From: Acidimicrobiaceae bacterium
GTDB taxonomy: Bacteria; Actinomycetota; Acidimicrobiia; Acidimicrobiales; Ilumatobacteraceae
NCBI GenBank assembly: GCA_006515795.1
Contig: VFMC01000094.1
Coordinates: 1-6,154, forward strand
Reading direction: 5' to 3'
Length of the DNA: 6,154 nt
Shown here: in pieces, positions 1 to 5,902 of the stretch
How positions within the stretch are numbered: position 1 is the stretch's first letter
How the letters are laid out: each line of letters opens with the position of its first letter
The notes under the pieces: generated by a model
What the model saw: only the letters and a program-made list of their open reading frames with translations
The model's database searches: none
What the model was told of the DNA's origin: nothing
Program-made: the position numbers and the translations under genes

Positions 1-1
1 G

Positions 2-175
2 TTCCCGGTGGTGGCGCCCGTGCTGATAGGTGCAACACGAGCGACCGAAGCTGCGCTCGGCGCCAGCGGTGCCGCAACCGATGAAGGTTGGCCGTGGGTT
101 GGCCTCCTCGTCGTCTTCGCGGCGCTGTTCGGTGTCGGAGGAACGCTGGCCTTCGGTCCGCTCATCGAGGAATGA
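2..175 (+). CDS. ccmB: Heme exporter permease CcmB, C-terminal end (partial)
   Basis: This is the last 57 residues of an open frame that enters from the left edge and stops at TGA 173-175. It begins FPVVAPVLIGATRATEAALG, which fits the Pro-rich loop and following helix near the C-terminus of CcmB. A last hydrophobic helix follows (about residues 31-52 of the fragment), ending in FGPLIEE. CcmB is the membrane subunit of the CcmAB ABC transporter, which uses ATP hydrolysis to release heme-loaded CcmE from CcmC. The match rests on a short fragment, but its position directly before ccmC is the canonical gene order and strongly supports the call. The stop codon overlaps the ccmC start (ATGA), suggesting translational coupling. 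ccmA and the rest of ccmB should lie upstream. Confidence 0.85.
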   Translation, partial: FPVVAPVLIGATRATEAALGASGAATDEGWPWVGLLVVFAALFGVGGTLAFGPLIEE

Positions 176-930
176 GGCGAACCGAGATCGTGTCCACGAA
201 CACAGGCACCACAGGCACCACCTTCACCCGCTGGTTCGGCCTGCTTGCCGTCGTTGCGCTGGCCCTCGTGGCGGTGTTCGGCCTCGTGCTGTCGCCACCC
301 GACGTGGTGCAGGGTGAGAGCGTGCGCATCCTCTACCTCCATGTGGGCACCGTATGGGTCGCCTACCTCGCGTTCGTGGTCACCGCGGTTTCGTCGGCCG
401 CGTACCTGTGGAAGCGCAGCTCGTCGCTCACGTGGGATCGTGTGGCCGGCGCGAGCGCCGAGATCGGGGTGCTCTACATGGGCGTCACGTTGCTCACCGG
501 TGCGCTGTGGGGCCGGCTCAGCTGGGGCACGTTCTGGGTGTGGGATGCGCGAGTCACCACCACGGCCTTCATGTTCATCACCTACATCGGCTACCTGGCC
601 GTCCGCGGCCTCGGGGGCAGCCATCGGCAACGGGCGCGGCGCTCGGCTGTGGTGGCGTTGCTGGCGGTGCTCGAGATCCCGCTGGTGCACTTCAGCGTCG
701 AACTGTGGCGGTCGGTGCATCAAGACGCCAGCGTTGCCGGGCGCACCACCGACGTCACCCTCGACGGCCTGATGCTGTTCACCCTGCTGCTCAGCACCGT
801 GGCGTTCACCCTCGTGTACGTGTGGTTCGTGCTCCATCGCCAGCGGGTGCTGGCGATGGAAGACGCGCTCGACGACAGGGGCCTCGACTACGCGCTCATC
901 GAGCGACGCCGGGAAGGGGCGATGCGCTGA
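172..930 (+). CDS. ccmC: Heme lyase/transfer protein CcmC
   Basis: A 252-residue polytopic membrane protein, close to the usual CcmC length of about 245. It carries the periplasmic WWD heme-handling motif WGTFWVWDARVTT (residues 118-130). The two conserved histidines expected to ligate heme are His57 (in YLHVGT) and His183 (in ELWRSVHQ). About six hydrophobic helices are visible (roughly 22-40, 52-72, 95-115, 128-148, 157-176 and 200-222). In System I, CcmC binds heme with CcmD and passes it to CcmE in the periplasm. I chose ATG 172 because it overlaps the ccmB stop as ATGA. A longer frame back to ATG 88 would add 28 Arg-rich residues out of frame over ccmB and is unlikely. GTG 190 is a possible alternative, since the GAGG at 167-170 is too close to ATG 172 to be an ideal ribosome site. 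The gene overlaps the ccmD start by one base. Confidence 0.96.
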   Translation: MRRTEIVSTNTGTTGTTFTRWFGLLAVVALALVAVFGLVLSPPDVVQGESVRILYLHVGTVWVAYLAFVVTAVSSAAYLWKRSSSLTWDRVAGASAEIGVLYMGVTLLTGALWGRLSWGTFWVWDARVTTTAFMFITYIGYLAVRGLGGSHRQRARRSAVVALLAVLEIPLVHFSVELWRSVHQDASVAGRTTDVTLDGLMLFTLLLSTVAFTLVYVWFVLHRQRVLAMEDALDDRGLDYALIERRREGAMR

Positions 931-1064
931 TGGACGACCTGGGTTTCATCCTGCTCAGCTACATCGCCACGTTCGGTTCCACGGCCGTCCTGGCCTGGCG
1001 GGTGCTGCACCGCGGGCGCGCCCTCGGCGGGCAACTCCCCGACGACGACAAGCCGTGGGTCTGA
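930..1064 (+). CDS. ccmD: Small heme exporter accessory protein CcmD
   Basis: A 44-residue single-pass membrane protein starting MDDLGFILLSYIATFG, with one hydrophobic helix (about residues 5-25). A basic stretch follows (Arg24 to Arg30), then an acidic tail ending DDDKPWV. This is the CcmD pattern: a short periplasmic N-terminus with a conserved Tyr (Tyr11), one helix, and a charged cytoplasmic tail. CcmD associates with CcmC and CcmE and is needed for release of holo-CcmE. The ATG shares its A with the ccmC stop (TGATG). An AAGGGG-like ribosome site at 914-919 lies about 10 bases upstream, inside ccmC. The sequence alone is too short for a strong family match, so the slot between ccmC and ccmE carries much of the weight. 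Confidence 0.88.
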   Translation: MDDLGFILLSYIATFGSTAVLAWRVLHRGRALGGQLPDDDKPWV

Positions 1065-1066
1065 GG
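1063..1066 (+). promoter_or_regulatory. Ribosome binding site of ccmE
   Basis: GAGG overlaps the ccmD stop codon (TGA 1062-1064) and sits 5 bases before ATG 1072. It fixes the ccmE start, and its overlap with the ccmD terminus implies that ccmE is translated by ribosomes finishing ccmD. Confidence 0.6.
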
Positions 1067-1071
1067 CGCTG

Positions 1072-1596
1072 ATGGGATCTGACAAGAGCATCGAGCTGAG
1101 CCCGCGCCAGGTCGTGCCCACCGCGTCGCGGGTTCGCGCTCGTGGCCGGCGGTGGCCGGCGCTCGCCGTGCTGGCGCTGGTGTTCATCGGAGGTGGGGTG
1201 GTCGTCACCAAGTTCTTGTCGTCGGCGATCGACTACTACTGCAACGTCGACGAGGTCGGCGTGAAGGACGGCTGCGAGGCCGGCCGCCGCCTCAGGGTTC
1301 AGGGCAACGTCGAGGAAGGCACCGTGGCCAGCGCCGGCGGCGTCACCACGTTCGCGATCTCGTTCAACGGCGTCGAGATGGTGGTTCGTTACGTCAACGG
1401 CGATCCCGGCGGCATCTTTCAGGAGTGCGTGCCAGTGGTGGTGCACGGTCGGCTCGTCGACGTCACGGCCGCCGATGGCACGGTCACCCTCGTCTTCGAA
1501 GGTGATCACGTCGACGTGAAGCACTCCAACGAGTACGCCGCTGCCAACGACGACCGGCTCGACCAGGCCGAGGCAGCATGCTCGCTACCAGCCTGA
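1072..1596 (+). CDS. ccmE: Periplasmic heme chaperone CcmE
   Basis: A 174-residue protein with an Arg-rich cytoplasmic N-terminus (residues 20-27), one membrane anchor (about 28-50) and a periplasmic OB-fold domain. The beta-rich core includes RRLRVQGNVEEGTV (72-85), FAISFNGVEMVVRYVNG (94-110) and VVVHGRLVD (122-130). The heme site is His151-Ser-Asn-Glu-Tyr155, matching the HxxxY motif where CcmE binds heme covalently through His. It is therefore the classical His type, not the Cys (CxxxY) variant known from archaea and some delta-proteobacteria. CcmE accepts heme from CcmC and delivers it to CcmF. Four cysteines are present (57, 68, 119 and 170), more than classical CcmE. The short tail ends in ACSLPA rather than the Pro-rich tail of E. 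coli CcmE. The last 19 bases overlap ccmF. Confidence 0.95.
   Translation: MGSDKSIELSPRQVVPTASRVRARGRRWPALAVLALVFIGGGVVVTKFLSSAIDYYCNVDEVGVKDGCEAGRRLRVQGNVEEGTVASAGGVTTFAISFNGVEMVVRYVNGDPGGIFQECVPVVVHGRLVDVTAADGTVTLVFEGDHVDVKHSNEYAAANDDRLDQAEAACSLPA
1570..1573 (+). promoter_or_regulatory. Ribosome binding site of ccmF, inside ccmE
   Basis: GAGG lies 4 bases before ATG 1578, within the last codons of ccmE. It supports starting ccmF 19 bases before the ccmE stop rather than at a later codon. Confidence 0.55.
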
Positions 1597-3548
1597 ACGG
1601 GCTCATCGGCCACTCGGCGCTCATCGTCGGCCTTGTCGCCTCGCTGTTCGGCGCGCTCGCCCTCGGGTTCGCCACGATCACCGGCGATGCTCGCCTGGCC
1701 AGGAGTGCCAAGAACTACGCGTGGTTGGCGGCCGCGGCATCGACCGCGGCGATCGCACTCATGCTCAACGCGCTGCTCACCTACGACTTCGACCTGGCCT
1801 ACGTGCAGCAGGTCGGATCGCGGAGCACGCCGATGCTGTTCAACGTAACCGCGCTGTGGAGCGCGCTCGAGGGCAGCATCTTGCTCTGGCTGGCCACGCT
1901 CGGCGGATACACGGCGCTCATCATGTGGCGCTACCGATCCAGGCTCGACGATCCACTCGTCGCCTGGGCGGTGGTCGTGATGTTCTTGGTCACCGCGTTC
2001 TTCTTCTTCCTCGCCTTCGGTCCGATCGACGTGTTCGCCACCGGCGTTCCCGGAAAGACCGACGGCCCCGGGCCGAACCCGCTGCTGCAGAACCACATCC
2101 TGGTCATGTTCCACCCGCCGATCCTGTATCTCGGTTACGTCGGTTTCACCGTGCCGTTCGCGTTCGCGCTCGCCGCGCTGATCACCGGTCGTGTCGGCGA
2201 GGGCTGGCTGATGGAGACCCGCCGCTGGGCGCTGTTCGCCTGGGGCTTGCTCACCATGGGCGTCATCCTCGGCGGGTGGTGGAGCTACGAGGTGCTCGGC
2301 TGGAGCGGCGTGTGGGCATGGGATCCGGTCGAGAACGCCAGCCTGCTGCCATGGCTCACGGGCACCGCCTACATCCACTCGGTGCTCGTGCAGGAGCGGC
2401 GCGGCATGTTGCGGGTGTGGAACCTCAGCCTGCTCGTCGCCACGTTCGCGCTCACGATCCTCGGCACGTTCCTCACCCGCAGCGGCGTCATCAACAGCGT
2501 GCACGCGTTTTCCGACGGCACGATCGGGCCGTGGCTGCTCGGCTTCTTCGGCGTGATCATGATGGTGTCGCTGGCGCTCATCGCCTGGCGCGGCGACCGG
2601 CTCCGCTCGCCGGGCGCGATCGACTCGCCGCTGTCGCGCGAAGGGGCGTTCCTCGCCAACAACGTGATCTTCACGGTGTTCGCGTTCGTGGTGCTGCTCG
2701 GCACGGTGTTCCCACTGATCGTCGAGGCACTGCAAGACCGGCAGATCGCCGTCGGTCAGCCCTTCTTCGATCGCCTCACAATGCCGATCGGCATCGTGCT
2801 GCTCTTCCTGATGGCGGTGGCGCCCGTGCTGCCATGGCGCAAGGCCAGCGGCGAACTGCTGCGCGAGCGCCTGTTCGTTCCGGCGTGGATCGGCGCTCTC
2901 GCGCTCGGCGTCAGCGTCGCCGTCGGTGCCGACAAGCCGGCGTCGCTGATCGCGTTCGCGCTGGGTGGGTTCGCCGCCGGAGCTGCCGGACGTCAGCTGG
3001 TGCTGGCCACCCGTCGCCAAGGTTGGCGTGGGCTGGTGGGCCGGGCCAACGGTGGCATGGTCGTGCACCTCGGGGTGATCCTCATCGCCGTGGCGCTGGC
3101 GGCCTCCAACGGCTACACCCGCGTCGGTGAGTTCACCCTCCAGCAGGGGGCGCCAGTGGTGTTCGCCGGTCACAGCTTCGAGCTCGTCGAGGTCACCGAG
3201 TTCGAGACCGAACGGTCCACTGGGCGCAAGGCCGCGGTCAGCATCGACGGTGGCCAGGCCTACTCACCGGCGATCACCCGGTTCACCCAGGTCGGAACCG
3301 ACATCCCCACGCCTAGCGTGAAGTCGGGGTTCACGAAGGACATCTACCTCACGCTCGAGCGGGCCAAGGGAGCCGGCGCCACCGAGGCCGATGTCAAGAT
3401 CTTCATCAAGCCGATGATCGTGTGGATGTGGGTCGGCGGTGCGCTGATGGCGGTCGGCACCGTCCTCGCCGCGTTCCCCGGACGGCGCCGGAGACCCACT
3501 GCGCCGACGTCGGCCCCGGTCCCCGATCGGTTCACCGCCGATGTCTGA
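1578..3548 (+). CDS. ccmF: Cytochrome c heme lyase subunit CcmF
   Basis: A 656-residue polytopic membrane protein, matching the family's usual length of about 650. The WWD signature lies around residues 234-253: Trp234-Trp235, Trp242, Trp246, Trp248, Asp249-Pro250, then VENAS. Four histidines known to matter in E. coli CcmF (His173, 261, 303, 491) have counterparts at a constant offset of +6: His179 (in MFHPPILYLGYVG), His267 (AYIHSVL), His309 (INSVHAF) and His497 (MVVHLGV). In E. coli two of these bind the resident b-heme and two are periplasmic ligands to the heme being transferred. A periplasmic C-terminal domain (about 515-610) precedes the last helix (612-632) and an Arg-rich tail. CcmF, with CcmH, takes heme from CcmE and forms the thioether bonds on apocytochrome c. 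The start overlaps ccmE and the end overlaps ccmG by 8 bases. Confidence 0.98.
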   Translation: MLATSLNGLIGHSALIVGLVASLFGALALGFATITGDARLARSAKNYAWLAAAASTAAIALMLNALLTYDFDLAYVQQVGSRSTPMLFNVTALWSALEGSILLWLATLGGYTALIMWRYRSRLDDPLVAWAVVVMFLVTAFFFFLAFGPIDVFATGVPGKTDGPGPNPLLQNHILVMFHPPILYLGYVGFTVPFAFALAALITGRVGEGWLMETRRWALFAWGLLTMGVILGGWWSYEVLGWSGVWAWDPVENASLLPWLTGTAYIHSVLVQERRGMLRVWNLSLLVATFALTILGTFLTRSGVINSVHAFSDGTIGPWLLGFFGVIMMVSLALIAWRGDRLRSPGAIDSPLSREGAFLANNVIFTVFAFVVLLGTVFPLIVEALQDRQIAVGQPFFDRLTMPIGIVLLFLMAVAPVLPWRKASGELLRERLFVPAWIGALALGVSVAVGADKPASLIAFALGGFAAGAAGRQLVLATRRQGWRGLVGRANGGMVVHLGVILIAVALAASNGYTRVGEFTLQQGAPVVFAGHSFELVEVTEFETERSTGRKAAVSIDGGQAYSPAITRFTQVGTDIPTPSVKSGFTKDIYLTLERAKGAGATEADVKIFIKPMIVWMWVGGALMAVGTVLAAFPGRRRRPTAPTSAPVPDRFTADV

Positions 3549-4137
3549 CAGCCCGACCGGTACCGAGACCGATCCCGAGGCCGATCCCGAGCGGCGGCGC
3601 CGGGTCGCGCCGTTCGTCGCCCTGGCGGTGGCGGTCGTGTTCGCCGCGCTGTTCGTCGTGCTGGCCGGCAGCGACGCCTCGCCCACCGACACGGTCGATT
3701 CGTTCCTCATCGATCAACCAGCTCCCGCCGCCGTCGGCACCACCCTCGCTGACGAACCGTTCGATCTCAGTCGTCGCAAGGGCAGCTGGGTGGTGCTCAA
3801 CTTCTTCGATCCCGAGTGTGTCGAGTGCGTGAAGGAGCACCCCGAGCTGGTCGCCTTCGTCGCCGATCAGCTGGCCATCGCCGATGGCGCCGAGCTGTAC
3901 ACGATCGTGAACCAGGGCAGCGACGGCGAGGTCGCCGCGTTCTTCGCCACCAGCGGCGGCGGATGGCCGGTGGTCCGCGATCCCGACGGCACCATCAGCG
4001 TCGACTTCGGCGTGTCGAAGATCCCCGAGACGTGGATAGTGGATCCCGAGGGGATCGTGCGCGCCCGGTTCGCCGGAGCGATCACCTCGGCGCAGCTGAG
4101 CACGACTTTGCAGCAGTTGCGGGAGCGGCGCGGCTGA
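3541..4137 (+). CDS. ccmG: Membrane-anchored thioredoxin-like protein CcmG/DsbE
   Basis: A 198-residue protein with a charged cytoplasmic N-terminus containing a short TDPEADPE repeat (residues 10-17), one membrane anchor (about 23-42) and a TlpA/ResA-like thioredoxin domain outside the membrane. The redox motif is Cys93-Val-Glu-Cys96, followed by the family's ExP element (Glu99-His-Pro101). The cis-proline loop reads GVSKIPETWIVDPEG, with Pro162 as the likely cis-Pro. CcmG reduces apocytochrome CXXCH thiols, or the disulfide with CcmH, ready for heme attachment. The usual Trp before the first active-site Cys is replaced by Glu92 (FFDPEC). The ATG lies within the ccmF 3' end and no clear ribosome site precedes it, so translation probably depends on coupling to ccmF. 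It shares one base with the ccmH start. A general TlpA-type thiol reductase is the alternative; the operon position favours CcmG. Confidence 0.93.
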   Translation: MSDSPTGTETDPEADPERRRRVAPFVALAVAVVFAALFVVLAGSDASPTDTVDSFLIDQPAPAAVGTTLADEPFDLSRRKGSWVVLNFFDPECVECVKEHPELVAFVADQLAIADGAELYTIVNQGSDGEVAAFFATSGGGWPVVRDPDGTISVDFGVSKIPETWIVDPEGIVRARFAGAITSAQLSTTLQQLRERRG

Positions 4138-4706
4138 TGGTGTCTGCAAGCTGGCGGCGCGTGAAGCGCTGGCCCGGGTGGCTGGTCCTCGGGCTGGTGG
4201 TGGTTGGCCTGTTCGTGATCGGGGTGACCGTCGACAACTCGCCGCAGACCGAACCCGAGCGCGTCGAGCAGATCAGCAAACGTCTGGCCTGTCCGATCTG
4301 CGACGGCGAGAGCGTGTTCGAGTCGCGCAACAACGCATCCGCGAAGATCAGGACCGAGATCGCCGTGCAGGTGGCCGCAGGCGAGCGCACCGACGATGAG
4401 ATCATCTCGTACTTCGTGCAGCGCGACTCGAAGCTGCTGCTCGTGCCGCGAGCCACCGGGTTCGACGCGCTGGTGTGGATCCTGCCGGTCGTGGCCTTCG
4501 TCTGTGGGGTCGCCGGCCTCGGTGTGGCGTTCCGGCGTTGGAAGCGAGCCGCCGACACCATGCCCACCGACGACGATCGCGCCCTCGTCGCGGCCGCTCG
4601 TTTGGCAGACGACCGCGGCGTCGAAGACCGCGGCGTCGAAGATCACGGCGTCGAAGACCACGGCGTCGAAGACCACGCGGGGCGAGCCGATGGCAACCGA
4701 TCCTGA
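4137..4706 (+). CDS. ccmH: Cytochrome c biogenesis thiol protein CcmH (CcmL-type)
   Basis: A 189-residue protein with an N-terminal membrane anchor or signal (about 12-31) and a CcmH domain. The domain has the motif RLACPICDGES (Cys52, Cys55), a three-helix bundle, DEIISYFVQRDSKLLL (87-102), and the typical following helix VWILPVVAFVCGVAGLG (113-129) as a second membrane segment. CcmH reduces apocytochrome c and works with CcmF in heme ligation. ATG 4137 shares its A with the ccmG stop (TGATG); GTG 4140 is the next in-frame codon and cannot be excluded. After the second helix comes a cytoplasmic tail (134-189) holding four tandem GVED(R/H) pentapeptides (residues 161-180), encoded by a 15-base repeat. 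This tail is not part of the known fold. The last 17 bases overlap ccmI. Here CcmH and CcmI are separate genes, unlike the E. coli fusion. Confidence 0.94.
   Translation: MVSASWRRVKRWPGWLVLGLVVVGLFVIGVTVDNSPQTEPERVEQISKRLACPICDGESVFESRNNASAKIRTEIAVQVAAGERTDDEIISYFVQRDSKLLLVPRATGFDALVWILPVVAFVCGVAGLGVAFRRWKRAADTMPTDDDRALVAAARLADDRGVEDRGVEDHGVEDHGVEDHAGRADGNRS
4617..4676 (+). repeat. Four tandem 15-base repeats inside ccmH
   Basis: The unit GGCGTCGAAGACCRC occurs four times head to tail at 4617-4631, 4632-4646, 4647-4661 and 4662-4676. The only differences are one C/T (GACC versus GATC in copy 2) and the G/A near the end (CGC in copy 1, CAC in the rest). A degraded partial unit may precede it (GACCGC, 4611-4616). 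It encodes GVEDR once and GVEDH three times in frame. Because the unit is a multiple of three, copy number change would lengthen or shorten the CcmH tail without shifting frame. The array ends just before the ccmI ribosome site and start. Confidence 0.95.
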
Positions 4707-5457
4707 CCGTCTCGCTCGGCTCGAGGAGGAACGGCGGTTCCTGCTCCGATCGCTGTCCGACCTCGACTTGGAGCTCGCCGTCGGCGATGTCGACGGTCAC
4801 GACTACGAGGTGCTTCGCGACGGATACACCGCGCGAGCAGCAGCAGTGCTGCGCGAGATCGACGAGGGCAGATCCGCCCTCGCGCCGCCACGGCGTGCCA
4901 AGCCCGTCGTCGTCTTCGCGTGGGTGGCCGGGGTGCTCGCAGTGGCTGTGTTGAGCGGTTGGCTCGTGGCCCGGTCGGCCGGACAGCGCATCGCCGGGCA
5001 GTCGCTCACCGGGGGAGAGGCCATCGACGACGTCGCCGCCAAGCTGGCCGCAGCGCGCAGCATGATGCAGGCAGGCGACTTCGTCGGCGCGCTCGGACAG
5101 TTCCAGCAGGTGAACGAGCTCGAGCCGGACAACGCCGAGGCCCGTACCTACACGGCCTGGCTCATCGTGCTCACCTCACCGTCGCTCGACGATGCCACGC
5201 GCGCCGAGGCCCTCGAAGCGGCGATGACGGCGTTCGACCGGGTGATCGCCGACGAACCCGGCTACGCCGATCCGTACTGCCTGTCGGCAGTGGCCGCGGC
5301 CCGCTTCCTCGAAGTGCCCGACGACGACCTCGCTCGCCGACGAGGGAACCTGTGCCTCGCCAACAACCCACCTTCCGACATGCGCGGCCTCATCGAGCAG
5401 TTCCTCGCCGGGCTCGAGCTCACCCCGTCCTCCGCCACGACCAGTCCCGGCGAGTAG
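4690..5457 (+). CDS. ccmI: CcmI-like TPR protein of cytochrome c biogenesis
   Basis: A 255-residue protein. Residues 1-63 form a charged, helical cytoplasmic region (LEEERRFLLRSLSDLDLELA, then GDVDGHDYEVLRDGY). It matches the loop that CcmI proteins carry between their two N-terminal membrane helices. One membrane helix follows (about 72-93), then an extracytoplasmic part with a TPR-like pair of helices: AAKLAAARSMMQAGDFVGALGQFQQVNELEPDNAEARTYTAWL at 117-159, continuing to a second pair (173-207). CcmI binds the apocytochrome C-terminus and presents it to CcmFH. It is shorter than typical two-domain CcmI (about 350-400) and lacks the usual first helix. ATG 4690 was chosen because GGGG at 4679-4682 precedes it and upstream sequence in this frame is only the shadow of ccmH. 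Two cysteines (197, 222) are present. The TPR assignment is by pattern; the role is supported by position. Confidence 0.85.
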   Translation: MATDPDRLARLEEERRFLLRSLSDLDLELAVGDVDGHDYEVLRDGYTARAAAVLREIDEGRSALAPPRRAKPVVVFAWVAGVLAVAVLSGWLVARSAGQRIAGQSLTGGEAIDDVAAKLAAARSMMQAGDFVGALGQFQQVNELEPDNAEARTYTAWLIVLTSPSLDDATRAEALEAAMTAFDRVIADEPGYADPYCLSAVAAARFLEVPDDDLARRRGNLCLANNPPSDMRGLIEQFLAGLELTPSSATTSPGE

Positions 5458-5468
5458 CGTCGACGAGC

Positions 5469-5618
5469 GTGAGCCTGCCACCTCCTCCACCGCCCTAAGA
5501 CCGGCTGCCCTCCGGAGCCCAACCGCCATACGGCGCACCTCCTCCCGGATACGCCCCCTATGGCCAGGCCCCGTACGGCGCACAGCCCGGCCAGTTCCAG
5601 CGTCCGGGAAACTCGGGA
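5469..5618 (+). pseudogene. Pro/Tyr/Gly-rich N-terminal coding segment interrupted by in-frame TAA
   Basis: This is the stretch between ccmI and the next ATG, in the same frame as the DUF4190-like gene. A GTG at 5469 opens VSLPPPPPP, then TAA (5496-5498) stops it at codon 10. After the stop the frame continues without interruption to ATG 5619, with coding-like content: DRLPSG, then PPYGAPPPGYAPYGQAPYG, then AQPGQFQRPGNSG. Such low-complexity Pro/Tyr/Gly leaders commonly precede DUF4190 membrane domains in actinobacterial proteins. The simplest reading is one 139-codon gene (5469-5888) carrying a nonsense change, or a base error in the sequence. No ATG, GTG or TTG occurs in frame between 5499 and 5619, so the leader cannot be translated from a standard start after the stop. 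Confidence 0.7.
5496..5498 (+). other. In-frame premature TAA
   Basis: The codon sits directly after CCC in the run of proline codons and before GAC CGG. A single base change (for example TAC or TCA) would restore an open frame from GTG 5469 to TGA 5886-5888. There is no net frame change across the site, so an indel is not needed to explain it. Confidence 0.85.
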
Positions 5619-5888
5619 ATGGCCGTCGCCGGTTTCGTGCTCAGTCTGATCGGCATCGTGCCCTGCTTCTGGTTCTGGTTACTCCAGGTTCCCGGCTACC
5701 TCGGCGTGATCTTCAGCATGCTCGGGCTCAAGGCCACCAAGGACGGCGCAAGAGGCGGGCGCGGCATGGCGGTCGCCGGGCTGGTGATCGGCATCGTCGT
5801 GGTCGTCATCGCCCTGCTCGTCACGCTGTTCGTCTACACGAGCAACGATTGCGTCACCGACGGCTTCACGGTCGACTGTCAGTTCTGA
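5619..5888 (+). CDS. DUF4190-like small membrane protein (probably N-terminally truncated)
   Basis: The uninterrupted frame encodes 89 residues from ATG 5619. It has two hydrophobic hairpin helices, about 2-35 (MAVAGFVLSLIGI to YLGVIFSMLG) and 50-73 (MAVAGLVIGIVVVVIALLV). They are joined by a polar loop, LKATKDGARGGRG, at residues 37-49. The repeated AVAG(F/L)V start of each half and the Gly/Arg loop are the DUF4190 pattern. The function of this family is not known. The short outer tail SNDCVTDGFTVDCQF (75-89) has two cysteines (78, 87) that could form a disulfide. The ribosome site before ATG 5619 is weak (GGGA at 5606-5609), and coding signal extends upstream, so the true start is probably GTG 5469, blocked here by TAA. 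It follows ccmI closely but nothing links it to cytochrome c maturation. Confidence 0.8.
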   Translation: MAVAGFVLSLIGIVPCFWFWLLQVPGYLGVIFSMLGLKATKDGARGGRGMAVAGLVIGIVVVVIALLVTLFVYTSNDCVTDGFTVDCQF

Positions 5889-5902
5889 CGCCGGGGGGTC
5901 AG
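5885..5902. terminator. Small inverted repeat at the convergent gene junction
   Basis: CTGAC (5885-5889) and GTCAG (5898-5902) are complementary around an 8-base G-rich loop. Each arm contains one of the two convergent stop codons (TGA 5886-5888 on +, TGA on - at 5899-5901). A 5-pair stem is weak and no U-run follows on either strand, so a terminator role is only possible. No better hairpin is seen in the 10-base gap. Confidence 0.2.

Noticed and set aside
88..171. A 28-residue N-terminal extension of CcmC from ATG 88.
   Set aside because: It is Arg-rich, lies entirely over the ccmB 3' end in another frame, and would give an abnormal overlap. ATG 172 fits both the operon style and the family length.
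1506..3173. A 555-codon open frame on the - strand across ccmF.
   Set aside because: It is the antisense shadow of ccmF in GC-rich DNA. Its translation is a Glu/Arg/His/Gln-rich string with no hydrophobic core or recognisable domain, while the + strand has a full set of CcmF residues.
3867..4676. A 269-codon - strand frame including a repeated VFDA motif, and a 205-codon - strand frame at 3532-4149.
   Set aside because: The VFDA repeat is the reverse reading of the 15-base repeat in ccmH. Both frames lie opposite well-supported ccmG and ccmH.
4617..4676. Possible CRISPR-like or regulatory repeat array.
   Set aside because: Units are contiguous with no spacers, are multiples of three and encode a simple pentapeptide in the ccmH frame.
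5458..5468. Promoter or terminator between ccmI and the DUF4190-like gene.
   Set aside because: Only 11 bases separate the ccmI stop from GTG 5469, and I see no hairpin with a T-run nor any -35/-10 pair I could defend.
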